A stretch of 64,000 bases of DNA from 13-2-20CM-68-14 sp051955535 (GTDB lineage Bacteria > Actinomycetota > Thermoleophilia > Gaiellales > Gaiellaceae): NCBI GenBank assembly GCA_051955535.1, contig JBQCGP010000076.1:1-64000 (forward strand), written 5' to 3'. The notes under the pieces are model-generated. The model saw nothing but the letters and a program-made list of their open reading frames with translations. It searched no databases and had not been told where the DNA came from. Positions 17,077 through 24,798 of the stretch are shown piece by piece. Made by a program: the position numbers and the translations under genes. Positions within the stretch are counted from its first letter, which is position 1. The number at the start of each line of letters is the position of its first letter.

Positions 17077-17987
17077 TGTCGCGCATCTACGTCCCGTACA
17101 TCGCCGCCCTCGCCCTGCTCTGGGGTGCCTCGTACATGTTCATCAAGGTCGCCGTGCGCGGCTACGAGCCCGCGGCGATGATCATGTTCCGGCTGATTGT
17201 CGCTTCGGCGCTGCTGCTCGCCTTCTTCCTCGCGCAGCGTGGGGCGAAGCGGGCGGTCGCCGACTTCCGCGCGCTCGGGTGGCAGGGATTCGCGCTAGGA
17301 GTGTTCAACGGCGCGATTCCCTTCACGCTGATCGCCTGGGGTGAGAAGCACATCGACTCCGGCGTCGCCGCGATCGCGAACGCGACCGTGCCGATTTTCG
17401 TCGTCCTGCTCGCGCTGCGCTGGCAGCCGAGCGAGGCGGTCCGGGGCGCGAGGCTGGGCGGGATCCTGCTCGGGCTCGTCGGCGTCGGCGTGCTGGCCGG
17501 CGTTCATCCGAGCGGCGGCTGGTGGGGCGTTGCCGGGACGCTCGCCGTCGTGGTTGCGTCGCTCTCGTACGCCGTCGGCGGCCTCTGGGGTCAGCGGCAG
17601 GTCTCTGCCGACAACGGCTTCGCCCTCGCGACCGGAGCGATGCTCGGCGCGACCGTCGCGATCTTGCCGTTCGGCCTCTCTCAGCTGCCTTCTCACGTGC
17701 CGGGCTGGAAGGAGACGGGCTCGGTCATCGCTCTCGCTGTGCTCGGAACGGCGATTGCGCAGATTCTCAACTTCCGGCTGCTGCGCAGCGACGGCGCGGC
17801 ACGGATGAGTCTCGTCACCTACCTGTTGCCGGCGACTGCGCTCTTCTACGGCGCCGTGTTCCTCGGCGAGTCCGTGACCGTCGAGGAGTTGGCCGGGATG
17901 ATCCTGATCCTCGGCGGGGTCGCACTCGGATCGGGTGCGGTCCGGCTGCCGCGCCGCGCGGCCGCGCCCGCGACGCCGGCGCCTTGA
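17076..17987 (+). CDS. EamA/DMT-family transporter, second copy
   Basis: A 303-residue paralogue of the preceding gene, with the same ten-helix double-EamA pattern (YIAALALLWGASYMFIKVAV, AWGEKHIDSGVAA, LVTYLLPATALFYGAVFLGE). The pair probably arose by tandem duplication and may act as a heterodimer. It is translationally coupled on both sides: one base with the first copy, and four bases (TTGA) with the GNAT gene downstream. Confidence 0.88.
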   Translation: MSRIYVPYIAALALLWGASYMFIKVAVRGYEPAAMIMFRLIVASALLLAFFLAQRGAKRAVADFRALGWQGFALGVFNGAIPFTLIAWGEKHIDSGVAAIANATVPIFVVLLALRWQPSEAVRGARLGGILLGLVGVGVLAGVHPSGGWWGVAGTLAVVVASLSYAVGGLWGQRQVSADNGFALATGAMLGATVAILPFGLSQLPSHVPGWKETGSVIALAVLGTAIAQILNFRLLRSDGAARMSLVTYLLPATALFYGAVFLGESVTVEELAGMILILGGVALGSGAVRLPRRAAAPATPAP

Positions 17988-18523
17988 GCCTCGTTTCGGG
18001 CGACGGCTTCCGGCTGCGGCGTGCAGAGCCGGAGGACGTGGACTTCCTGGTCGAGCTGGCGACGCACGAAGACATCGAGCCCTTTCTGGCTGCGGTGCGT
18101 CCGCGCGATCGGGCAGCGGTGCTGGAGGAGGTCGTGCGCTCGCAGCGTGAGCCCGCCGAGTTCGGCCGCTTCGTGATCGAGGTCGATGACGGCGGCGAGT
18201 GGCGCCGCGCCGGCGCGCTCGGCTTCGCGCTCGCGAACCGCCGTTCCCGGATCGCGAACCTCGGCAACCTGGCGATCCATCCTGACTTCCGCGGCCGCCG
18301 GCTCTCCGACGACGCGGCGCGGATCTTCCAGCGCCACCTGCTTCTCGAGCTCGAGTTCCATCGTCTCCAGCTCGAGATCTACGGCTTCAACGAGCGCGCG
18401 CTACGCCATGCCGAGCGAGCCGGGTTCGTGCACGAAGGCGTCCGCCGTCGCGCCTATTGGCGACACGGCGAGTGGGTGGACGGTGTCCTCTACGGGCTGG
18501 TTCGCGAAGATCTGGACGAATGA
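17984..18523 (+). CDS. GNAT-family N-acetyltransferase
   Basis: A 179-residue GCN5-related acetyltransferase. The start is TTG 17984, overlapping the transporter stop as TTGA; the frame upstream is only transporter sequence out of frame. FRLRRAEPEDVDFLVELA opens the fold. LGNLAIHPDFRGRRLSDDAAR holds the acetyl-CoA pyrophosphate loop. LQLEIYGFNERALRHAERAGFVHEG and the ending HGEWVDGVLYGL place it near RimJ/RimL-type enzymes, which acetylate protein N-termini, amino acids or antibiotics. The particular acceptor is unknown. Confidence 0.88.
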   Translation: MSLVSGDGFRLRRAEPEDVDFLVELATHEDIEPFLAAVRPRDRAAVLEEVVRSQREPAEFGRFVIEVDDGGEWRRAGALGFALANRRSRIANLGNLAIHPDFRGRRLSDDAARIFQRHLLLELEFHRLQLEIYGFNERALRHAERAGFVHEGVRRRAYWRHGEWVDGVLYGLVREDLDE

Positions 18524-18846
18524 GGTCGCTCGATCGCTACATCGAGGTCCACAACGCGGCCGTCCGCAACGGTGATTGGTCTCCCTTCGCCGAGTGGTTC
18601 ACGGACGATGCTGAGGTCCGTTTCGAGGGAGTCCCGGTCGGCCCGTTCCGCGGACGCGACGAGATTCGCGCCGCCTACGAGGCGCAGCCGCCCGACGACG
18701 AAGTCGAAGTCCGCAACGTCCGTGAGGAGGGCGACCGGACGCTCGCCGACTACGGGTGGAAGGCAGACGCGGGCGAGCGGGCCGGCGAGCTCCGGGTCAC
18801 CTGGGACGGCGACTTGATCCGCGAGCTCGTGATCACCTTCGAATGA
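18520..18846 (+). CDS. SnoaL-like (NTF2-fold) protein
   Basis: A 108-residue single-domain protein beginning at ATG 18520 (ATGA overlap with the GNAT stop). The opening RSLDRYIEVHNAAVRNGDWSPFAEWF, then AEVRFEGVPVGPFRGRDEIRAAY, is the classic NTF2-like/SnoaL cone-fold pattern. These proteins are small ligand-binding proteins or isomerase/hydrolase-type enzymes. No catalytic residue can be assigned. It precedes a second protein of the same fold class, overlapped by 4 nt. Confidence 0.8.
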   Translation: MRSLDRYIEVHNAAVRNGDWSPFAEWFTDDAEVRFEGVPVGPFRGRDEIRAAYEAQPPDDEVEVRNVREEGDRTLADYGWKADAGERAGELRVTWDGDLIRELVITFE

Positions 18847-19223
18847 GCGCCGCGCGGCGTTGGGCCGACGCTTTCCGCGAGGCCTGGCTCGCAGGCGACG
18901 GCGAGGCGGCCGCTGCGCTGTACGCAGAGGACTGCGTCTTCCGCTCTCATCCGTTCCGCGACCTCGAGGACGCGCGTGTCTACATGCGCACGGTCGTTCC
19001 GGAGGCGGAGGCGCCCGAGGTTTGGTTCGGTGAGCCGGTCGAGGGTGACGGCACGGCAGCGGTCGAATACTGGGCTCTGATCGTCGCGCCCGACGGCACG
19101 CAGTCGACGCTCGCGGGTGTCCACCGCATGCGGTTCGGCGCGGACGGTCTCATCGTCGAGGCGCGGGACTGCTGGCTGCAGGAGCCGGGTCACCGTCGCC
19201 CGCCCCCGGAGTGGGGACGCTGA
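18843..19223 (+). CDS. SnoaL-like (NTF2-fold) protein, second copy
   Basis: A 126-residue protein beginning at ATG 18843, overlapping the previous stop (ATGA). ARRWADAFREAWLAGDGEAAAALYAEDCVFRSHPFR is typical of NTF2-like folds, followed by YWALIVAPDGTQSTLAGVH and MRFGADGLIVEARDCW. It is more divergent from the preceding copy than a fresh duplicate would be, so the two may have different ligands or form a heterodimer. Fifth gene of the coupled 16177-19738 run. Confidence 0.8.
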   Translation: MSAARRWADAFREAWLAGDGEAAAALYAEDCVFRSHPFRDLEDARVYMRTVVPEAEAPEVWFGEPVEGDGTAAVEYWALIVAPDGTQSTLAGVHRMRFGADGLIVEARDCWLQEPGHRRPPPEWGR

Positions 19224-19261
19224 CTAGGATCGCGGAGGTCCACGAGCGAATGGAGGGAGAG

Positions 19262-19738
19262 ATGTCGACCCAGCCGATTCCCGAGGGCTACCACACCCTC
19301 ACCACGTACCTGACCATGGACGACGCAGCCAAGGCGATCGACTACTACAAGGACGTTTTCGGCGCGACGGAGCGGGTCCGGATGGAGGCGCCGGACGGGA
19401 AGATCGGGCACGCCGAGCTCGAGATCGGCGACTCGCTTCTGATGCTGTCGGACGCGTTCCCGGGCGCGACGTCGCGGCCGCCGACCGAGCTCGGCGGCAC
19501 CACTGCCGGCGCCTTCATGTATGTCGAAGACGTCGATGGCGTCGTGAAGCGGGCGGTCGAAAGCGGCGCGACGATCACGATGGAGATCGCCGACCAGTTC
19601 TGGGGAGACCGCTTCGGCTCGATCACCGACCCGTTCGGCCACTCCTGGTCGATCGCAACGCACGTCGAGGACGTGCCGCCGGCGGAGATGGCGGAGCGCG
19701 CGAAGGCCGCGATGGCCGAGATGAGCAGCTCGGGCTAG
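19262..19738 (+). CDS. VOC-family protein (PhnB/YdcJ-like)
   Basis: A 158-residue protein. I choose ATG 19262 because AGGGAGAG sits just upstream and the similarity starts there (PEGYHTLTTYLTMDDAAKAIDYYKDVFGATE). The remainder, MLSDAFPG, GAFMYVEDVDGVVKRAVESGATI and WGDRFGSITDPFGHSWSIATHVED, is typical of PhnB-like VOC proteins. In these, His/Glu metal ligands are often degenerate. Function unknown. Last gene of the operon, followed by a strong hairpin. Confidence 0.85.
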   Translation: MSTQPIPEGYHTLTTYLTMDDAAKAIDYYKDVFGATERVRMEAPDGKIGHAELEIGDSLLMLSDAFPGATSRPPTELGGTTAGAFMYVEDVDGVVKRAVESGATITMEIADQFWGDRFGSITDPFGHSWSIATHVEDVPPAEMAERAKAAMAEMSSSG

Positions 19739-19768
19739 GCGCGAAGTCGGTCGCGCTCAGGTGAATTA

Positions 19769-19804
19769 GTTGCCGTGGCGGCCGGCTGTGGCCGCCACGG
19801 CAAC
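19769..19804. terminator. Perfect 15-bp hairpin between convergent genes
   Basis: Two 15-nt arms (19769-19783 and 19790-19804) are exact reverse complements with a 6-nt loop. The hairpin lies between the stop of the VOC gene on the plus strand and the stop of the ferritin-like gene on the minus strand. A short T-rich stretch follows on the plus side (GGTTTTC). It probably works as a bidirectional transcription terminator. Confidence 0.75.
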
Positions 19805-19840
19805 TCGGCTGGTTTTCAGCTTCGTTTTGAGGAACGTGCG

Positions 19841-20929
19841 CTAGGTCCCGTGGTGGGTCGCGTCTGCAGCTCGTGCGAGGTCCGTCATGACTGCGAAGAA
19901 CCCGGCTGACTGGCCCCTGAAGAGTCCGTTGTCGGTCAAGGCTTTCAGCGCTCCCATTGCTGCCCCGTCGGTCTGGGTCGGCCTGATGATCGAGCAGATC
20001 GGGAACTTACGGTCGAGGAAGATGGTCGGCTCGGGCATGATCAGGTTCGTCTGCAGGAGCTCGCCGTCGGAGTTGAGGTCGGGGAAGGTCAGTCCGGTGG
20101 TGGGGTCGGTCAGCGGGGGCGCGTTGCCGGCTTTGTCCTGCCAGGTTTGGAAGTGCATCGTCTCGGTCGGGCCGATGCTGAGCAGGATGCGAAGCACCTC
20201 GGTGCTCGTGACCCGCTGAGCGAGTGAGGGGTACAGGCTGGTGCCGCCTTGCTCGATGAAGGCGAAGTGGAAGCCGGCCGTGTTGGCGATCGCCTGAAGG
20301 TGGTCGGGCGGGCTTAGGTCAGCGTTGGTGCGGGGAATCCCGGGATGCTGGCCGGTGGCGAGGTCAGGGACGGCCTGCGGCAGGGTGTCGCCGAAATCTG
20401 GATTCAGCGAATCGCTTCGATAGCGGGTCCACCAACTGGTGTCCACTGTCAGCTGCATCAGGTTGGTGAGCCGGCCGATCTGCTGGGCGCCGGTGGCCAT
20501 GCTGCTGGGCAGGGTGCGGAACTTCTCCAGGTTGGCCCCTGCCATCCCGTGCGCCTTCAGGTAGGCGTTGAGGAAGCTGAAGTGGGTGAACTCGTCGTCG
20601 GTGTTGTCGTGGATGTACTGCGCCATGTCCGAGTCCAGGACCGACAACGCGTTGGTGTAGTCGGGATTGCCGCTCCCACCAGGCACCTCGCTGTCCTGGA
20701 TGCCCCCCAGCTCGTTGTATTGCTGCCAGGCATCGGTCTCGAGGGTCTCCAACGCAGCCAGGAAGCGGAGAATCGCCGCGTCTCCCGGGGTAAGCCCACC
20801 GCTTGCGTGCGCGGGTGTCGCGTCGACCAACAGCCGGCCGCCGGCAATCGTTGCTGCGCCGGCCGCGGCGCCCTTGGCCAAGAAGGAGCGACGGGTGCTT
20901 TGATGCTCGGATCGCGTAGTTGCGTCCAT
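19841..20929 (-). CDS. Tat-exported ferritin-like domain protein
   Basis: A 362-residue secreted protein. The N-terminus has a twin-arginine signal (STRRSFLAKGAAAGAATIAGG) with a probable cleavage after AHA near residue 42. The mature part carries ferritin-like helices with metal-ligand candidates: ALETLETDAWQQYNEL, DDEFTHFSFLNAYL and the late GPTETMHFQTWQDKAG. The E...E..H and ExxxH patterns suggest a diiron or similar site. Tat export fits folding with metal in the cytoplasm. Related Tat ferritin-like proteins in actinobacteria have no firm function. It faces a Crp/Fnr regulator across 254 bp and may be under its control (inference). Confidence 0.8.
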   Translation of the reverse strand: MDATTRSEHQSTRRSFLAKGAAAGAATIAGGRLLVDATPAHASGGLTPGDAAILRFLAALETLETDAWQQYNELGGIQDSEVPGGSGNPDYTNALSVLDSDMAQYIHDNTDDEFTHFSFLNAYLKAHGMAGANLEKFRTLPSSMATGAQQIGRLTNLMQLTVDTSWWTRYRSDSLNPDFGDTLPQAVPDLATGQHPGIPRTNADLSPPDHLQAIANTAGFHFAFIEQGGTSLYPSLAQRVTSTEVLRILLSIGPTETMHFQTWQDKAGNAPPLTDPTTGLTFPDLNSDGELLQTNLIMPEPTIFLDRKFPICSIIRPTQTDGAAMGALKALTDNGLFRGQSAGFFAVMTDLARAADATHHGT

Positions 20930-21183
20930 GGTCTCCTCCGTCTCGAATCGCCCTTGCCTGCGGGAGGGCGGAGGTGCAGGACTAGGGCTGGCGTCCGGCC
21001 GGGGGCGCGCGCGCCAGGGGCTCGGCCGACCGAGAAAGCGAAAGTGCGGCGGGGCGCATCTTGACCGCAGCTACGGAGGACGCGAGGAGGCAGTTTCACT
21101 CGTGGTAAGCGAGCTCACATCGTTCGTCACCGGAAATCCGGGCAGCGGCGCGCGATCGTAGTTTTGGGCAGATCGACGCACCG

Positions 21184-21837
21184 ATGCAGTCTCTTGAGCA
21201 GAACGAACTCCGAGGGCTGATTTCGCGCTGTCCTCGGCGCCGACTTCGATGCGGCACCGTCTGCGGCGCCGACGACTTCGGCCCAGCGGCGTTACTGATC
21301 GTCGAACGGGGGATCGTGGCGATCGCTGCCGGGGGCGAGCCAAAGCGACGGATCGTGCTCAGCTTCTGCTCGTCGGGCGCGCTATTGCCGCCGCTGCGCG
21401 GGGATGAACAGTTAGTAGTGCTCCTCGACTCGGCGGTGATTGCAATCCCTGCAGACGTGGAACGAACGCTGCTTCACATCCCAGCCGCGGCGCAGCTGAT
21501 AGTGGATGCGCTGCTCGACGAGCTTCGCGAGCGCCAGCAAAGCCTCGCGCAGTTCGGAAACGTCGCGCACGCCGAACGGCTACGGGCGAAACTGCTGCAG
21601 CTCGCCGGGTCCCACGGCGCCGCTGTTGAGGGAGGCGTCGAGGTTGAATTGCCGCTCACGCACAAACTCCTCGGCGAGGCGATCGGGTCCGCACGTGAGA
21701 CAGTGACCACCGCGGTGCGATCGCTCGAGCGGGAGGGCTTCCTAGAGCGGGACGGTCGCCGGTACCGCCTGGCAATCTCGTCCGACGACCTCGCGTCCGC
21801 CACTGGGTCGCCGCGACTCCCCGCCCGCGATGGCTGA
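21184..21837 (+). CDS. Crp/Fnr-family transcriptional regulator
   Basis: A 217-residue protein. Residues to about 110 form a divergent cyclic-nucleotide-binding-like beta roll without a recognisable cAMP-binding motif. A long dimerisation helix follows (ERQQSLAQFGNVAHAERLRAKLLQLA). The C-terminal winged helix is LPLTHKLLGEAIGSARETVTTAVRSLEREGFL, with the recognition helix at SARETVTTAVRSL. A single Cys pair (C16, C23) precedes the sensor domain. The divergent Tat ferritin-like gene is the obvious candidate target. The 254-bp gap between them should hold both promoters; no clear operator dyad was found by eye. Confidence 0.85.
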   Translation: MQSLEQNELRGLISRCPRRRLRCGTVCGADDFGPAALLIVERGIVAIAAGGEPKRRIVLSFCSSGALLPPLRGDEQLVVLLDSAVIAIPADVERTLLHIPAAAQLIVDALLDELRERQQSLAQFGNVAHAERLRAKLLQLAGSHGAAVEGGVEVELPLTHKLLGEAIGSARETVTTAVRSLEREGFLERDGRRYRLAISSDDLASATGSPRLPARDG

Positions 21838-21908
21838 ACACCGGGCGCCCATACGATCTCGCGGCGTCTGTCGACGCCCGCAGCCCAAGTCCGACGTACC
21901 ATCCCGTC

Positions 21909-22295
21909 GTGGCTCGCTTCCTGCACACGATGTGCCGGATCACCGATCCGGAGCGGAGCCGGGCCTTCTACGAGGCGCTCGGCTTCACTTTCGCCGGCGA
22001 CTTCGACATCGTCCGCGACGGGCAAGTGGAGGCGACGAACTACTTCTTCTCGCTCGGCGACCAGGAGTCGGTGCTCGAGCTGACGTACAACCACGACGGG
22101 CGCACGTATGACCTGGGCACCGGCTACGGGCACATCGCCGTCGGCGTCGACGATCTCGACAGCACGCTCGAGCGGCTGGCGCAGCAGGGAATCGAGCCGG
22201 AACGGCCGCCGTACTCGGTTCGCGAGGGCGGCTCGCGGCTCTGCTTCGTGCACGATCCGGACGGATATCGCATCGAGCTGATCGAGCGCCGCTAG
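21909..22295 (+). CDS. Lactoylglutathione-lyase-like VOC protein
   Basis: A 128-residue single-domain glyoxalase I-type protein with a GTG start. It has the four canonical metal positions: H7 in FLHTMCRITD, E78 in VLELTYNHDG, the His of GYGHIAVGVDD and the terminal Glu of GYRIELIERR. DPERSRAFYEALGF and CFVHDPDGYRIELIE are textbook GloA segments. The metal residues being intact, it is probably an active methylglyoxal-detoxifying glyoxalase I or a close relative. It stands alone between a regulator and small unknown genes. Confidence 0.85.
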   Translation: MARFLHTMCRITDPERSRAFYEALGFTFAGDFDIVRDGQVEATNYFFSLGDQESVLELTYNHDGRTYDLGTGYGHIAVGVDDLDSTLERLAQQGIEPERPPYSVREGGSRLCFVHDPDGYRIELIERR

Positions 22296-22352
22296 TCACC
22301 GACGAGAGTTCCGGCACTTTGGCCGGGGAGGTCGTCTGCCGATAGGGGATCG

Positions 22353-22613
22353 GTGACCGTTTCTGCCGGCCTGCTCCTGGTCTTTCTAGCTACCTCTGCG
22401 ATCTGCGTCGCCGGGATCGTGATCATCGGGCGTGCGCGGCGCGCCGCACGGTACTCGGGCGACGTCGCCGAAGGGCTCGCTTCGCGCGCGGACACCCAGC
22501 GTTTGCTTGCCGCGAACTGGGCGCGGGTCGAGCAGACGGCGCGCTCGAGCGGGATGAGCGAGGAAGAGATCGAGCGCGTGCGCGCGAACGTCCTCGGCTT
22601 CCACGACGGCTAG
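22353..22613 (+). CDS. Small membrane-anchored protein of unknown function
   Basis: An 86-residue protein with a GTG start. One N-terminal hydrophobic helix (about 3-26) is followed by a basic RARRAARY stop-transfer and a helical, charged cytoplasmic tail (MSEEEIERVRANVLG at the end). No family recognised. The codon pattern and clean frame support a real gene. The neighbours give no hint of function. Confidence 0.6.
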   Translation: MTVSAGLLLVFLATSAICVAGIVIIGRARRAARYSGDVAEGLASRADTQRLLAANWARVEQTARSSGMSEEEIERVRANVLGFHDG

Positions 22614-22705
22614 CGCTCTCGGCCCGGGGGACCGGAGCTCAGTTGTGACGAAGGCGGCGCAGAGCCGTCACACACACGTCACGCGTTTCTCTCTACGGTG
22701 GCTGC

Positions 22706-22984
22706 ATGGACGCAAACGGGACGAGCAAGTCTGCGACGCCGTGGGGCGCCGCGACTCTGGTCGACGAGCTGACGCTGCCTCAGCGGGCAGGCGACAAACG
22801 CTTCGCCTCGGTCGTCCAGCTGCTCGAGGCACCTCGCGGCGAGCGGCTCGTCCGTTTTGCGTACTCGACGGGCGGGACAACCCGGCGTGGCCCGGTGACG
22901 CTGCGGTTGCGCGATCTCGAGCGCCTGCGCGAGGCGCTGGCGGACCATCCCGAACTGGCGGAGGTGTTGCGTTTGGGAAGCTGA
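22706..22984 (+). CDS. Hypothetical protein, 92 residues
   Basis: A small soluble protein with no recognised domain. After a polar N-terminus comes an apparent two-strand region (FASVVQLLEAPRGERLVRFAYST) and a C-terminal helix pair (LRLRDLERLREALADHPELAEVLRL). The wording RLVRFAYSTGGTTRRGPVTLRLRD suggests a small beta fold that binds something basic-friendly, but this is guesswork. It ends 2 nt before the purQ stop on the other strand. Confidence 0.6.
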   Translation: MDANGTSKSATPWGAATLVDELTLPQRAGDKRFASVVQLLEAPRGERLVRFAYSTGGTTRRGPVTLRLRDLERLREALADHPELAEVLRLGS

Positions 22985-22985
22985 G

Positions 22986-23699
22986 CTAAACCGCGGCGGG
23001 CTCAGCGAGCGACTCGCGGGCCGCGTCGATGAGCGAGCCGAGGATGAGAGCTCCGTCGGTCGAGCCCACGAGCGGGTCGACGGCGTGTTCCGGGTGCGGC
23101 ATCAGTCCCATGACGTTGCCATCTGCGTTGGCGATCCCGGCAATCCCGGCCACCGAGCCGTTCGGGTTCTCGCCCTCGTAGCGGAGAACGACCCGGCTCG
23201 AGGCCTCGAGCTCGGCAAGCAGCTCGGCGTCTGCGAAGAAGCATCCCTCGCCGTGCTTGACGGGGATGCTGAGCCGCTCGCCTTCCTGGCATCTTCGCGT
23301 GAACGGCGTATCGGCCCGCTCGACACGGACCGCCACGTCGCGGCAGACAAAACTGAGCGAGTGGTTCGCCCGCAGAGCACCCGGCAGTAGTCCGGCCTCG
23401 CAGAGGATCTGGAAGCCGTTGCAAATGCCGAGTACGAGTCCGCCGTCCGCCGCGAGAGCTCGAACCGGCTCCATCACGCGTGCGAGGCGCGCGAGAGCAC
23501 CGGCGCGGAGATAGTCGCCGTACGAGAAGCCGCCCGGAAGGACGACCGCCTGCACGTCGGGGAGCTCCCGCTCCGCGTGCCACACCGGAACCGGCTCGGC
23601 TCCGAGTGCCGCGAGCGCCAGCACTGCGTCGCCGTCGTCATTCGATCCCGGAAAGGTGACGACGGCCACGCGAGGCTTCGGTTCGCCGGCTGCGCTCAC
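22986..23699 (-). CDS. purQ: FGAM synthase subunit I (glutaminase)
   Basis: A 237-residue class I glutamine amidotransferase that feeds ammonia to PurL. The nucleophile Cys is in GLVLGICNGFQIL, and the His-Glu pair is in MPHPEHAVDP. The opening RVAVVTFPGSNDDGDAVLAL is typical of PurQ. I take GTG 23699, which overlaps the purS stop (GTGA); sequence before it is purS out of frame. In many genomes purL follows directly. Here the 6.8-kb plus-strand island 16177-22984 lies between them. Confidence 0.96.
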   Translation of the reverse strand: MSAAGEPKPRVAVVTFPGSNDDGDAVLALAALGAEPVPVWHAERELPDVQAVVLPGGFSYGDYLRAGALARLARVMEPVRALAADGGLVLGICNGFQILCEAGLLPGALRANHSLSFVCRDVAVRVERADTPFTRRCQEGERLSIPVKHGEGCFFADAELLAELEASSRVVLRYEGENPNGSVAGIAGIANADGNVMGLMPHPEHAVDPLVGSTDGALILGSLIDAARESLAEPAAV

Positions 23700-23941
23700 G
23701 TGTCCTCGGCGAGCTCGATCTCGTACGACTCGATGAGCGGGTTCGCAAGCAGCTGCGTGCACATGCGCTCGAGCTCCGCGCGGACATGCTCGCGGTCTCC
23801 GTTCCCGAGCTCGAGGTCGACCACTCGGCCGATCCGCGCATCGTCGACCGCAAAGCCAAGCTGGCGAAGCGAACCGAGAACGGCCTCGCCCTGAGGATCG
23901 AGGATGCCCGGCTTGGGCCGGACGAGAATGGTTGCCTTCAC
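23696..23941 (-). CDS. purS: FGAM synthase, PurS subunit
   Basis: An 81-residue PurS of normal size. This small protein bridges PurQ and PurL in the multi-subunit FGAM synthase. It has the usual opening KATILVRPKPGILDPQGEAVLGSL, a central LGFAVDDARIGRVVDLEL and the ending LLANPLIESYEIEL. It starts at GTG 23941, overlapping the purC stop (GTGA), and its own stop overlaps purQ. Subunit stoichiometry is presumably set by this coupling. Confidence 0.95.
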   Translation of the reverse strand: MKATILVRPKPGILDPQGEAVLGSLRQLGFAVDDARIGRVVDLELGNGDREHVRAELERMCTQLLANPLIESYEIELAEDT

Positions 23942-24798
23942 CGAAGCACCGCTTCGGGGTTAGCGAGGTACTCATCGAAGCCGATCTCGGTCAGGCGCTC
24001 GAACGACTCGACATACCGTGCGCGCGTGCCGTCGACAACGTCCGCCGGCAGCTCAGGCCCCGGATAGTTCTTGTCCCAGCCGAGCGACTCGCAGTAGTCC
24101 CTGACGTACTGCTTGTCGAACGATGGCTGCGCACCCCCGGGCGCGTACTCGTCGGTGGGCCAGAAGCGCGATGAATCGGGCGTGAGCGCCTCGTCTCCGA
24201 GCACAATCTGTCCCTCGCCGTCGACGCCGAACTCGAACTTCGTGTCGGCGATGATGATCCCGCGCTCGAGGGCGTACTCGGAAGCCGAGCGGTAGAGGTC
24301 GAGGGAAATCCCCTCGAGCTCGGCAAGCCGCTCGTCACCGACGAGCTCGGCGGCCGCGTCGAGGTCGATGTTCTCGTCGTGACCCTCCTGTGCCTTGGTG
24401 GAGGGCGTGAAGATCGGTTCCGGAAGCCGGTCCGACTCCCGGAGGCCCGTGGGCAGTACGTGCCCCGACGTCGCACCAGTCGCCTGGTAGTCCTTCCAGC
24501 CCGAGCCTGTGATGTAGCCGCGGACGACGCACTCGAGCGGGATCATTTCGAGCCGGCGGCACTCGGTCGAGCGCCCGTCGTCGCGCAGCAGGAGCAGGTG
24601 GTTCGGAACGATCGAGCTCGTCCGCGCAAACCAGAACGCCGAAAGTCCCGTGAGGACGCGGCCCTTGTCCGGTATCTCGGTCGGAAGGACAACGTCGAAC
24701 GTCGAGATCCGGTCGCTGGCGACGAGCAGGAGCCGTTCGTCCTCGAGCGCGTAGAGCTCACGAACCTTCCCGCTTGCGACGTGCGTGGCTTCAGGCAT
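23938..24798 (-). CDS. purC: SAICAR synthetase
   Basis: A 286-residue ATP-dependent ligase joining CAIR and aspartate. Family segments are SGKVRELYALEDERLLLVASDRISTFD, IPDKGRVLTGLSAFWF, LECVVRGYITGSGWKDY, IFTPSTKAQEGHDENI, IIIADTKFEFG and LTPDSSRFWP. The length matches the longer eukaryote- and actinobacteria-type PurC. I choose ATG 24798; the frame upstream overlaps purB without similarity. The start overlaps the purB end by 8 nt. Confidence 0.96.
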   Translation of the reverse strand: MPEATHVASGKVRELYALEDERLLLVASDRISTFDVVLPTEIPDKGRVLTGLSAFWFARTSSIVPNHLLLLRDDGRSTECRRLEMIPLECVVRGYITGSGWKDYQATGATSGHVLPTGLRESDRLPEPIFTPSTKAQEGHDENIDLDAAAELVGDERLAELEGISLDLYRSASEYALERGIIIADTKFEFGVDGEGQIVLGDEALTPDSSRFWPTDEYAPGGAQPSFDKQYVRDYCESLGWDKNYPGPELPADVVDGTRARYVESFERLTEIGFDEYLANPEAVLR

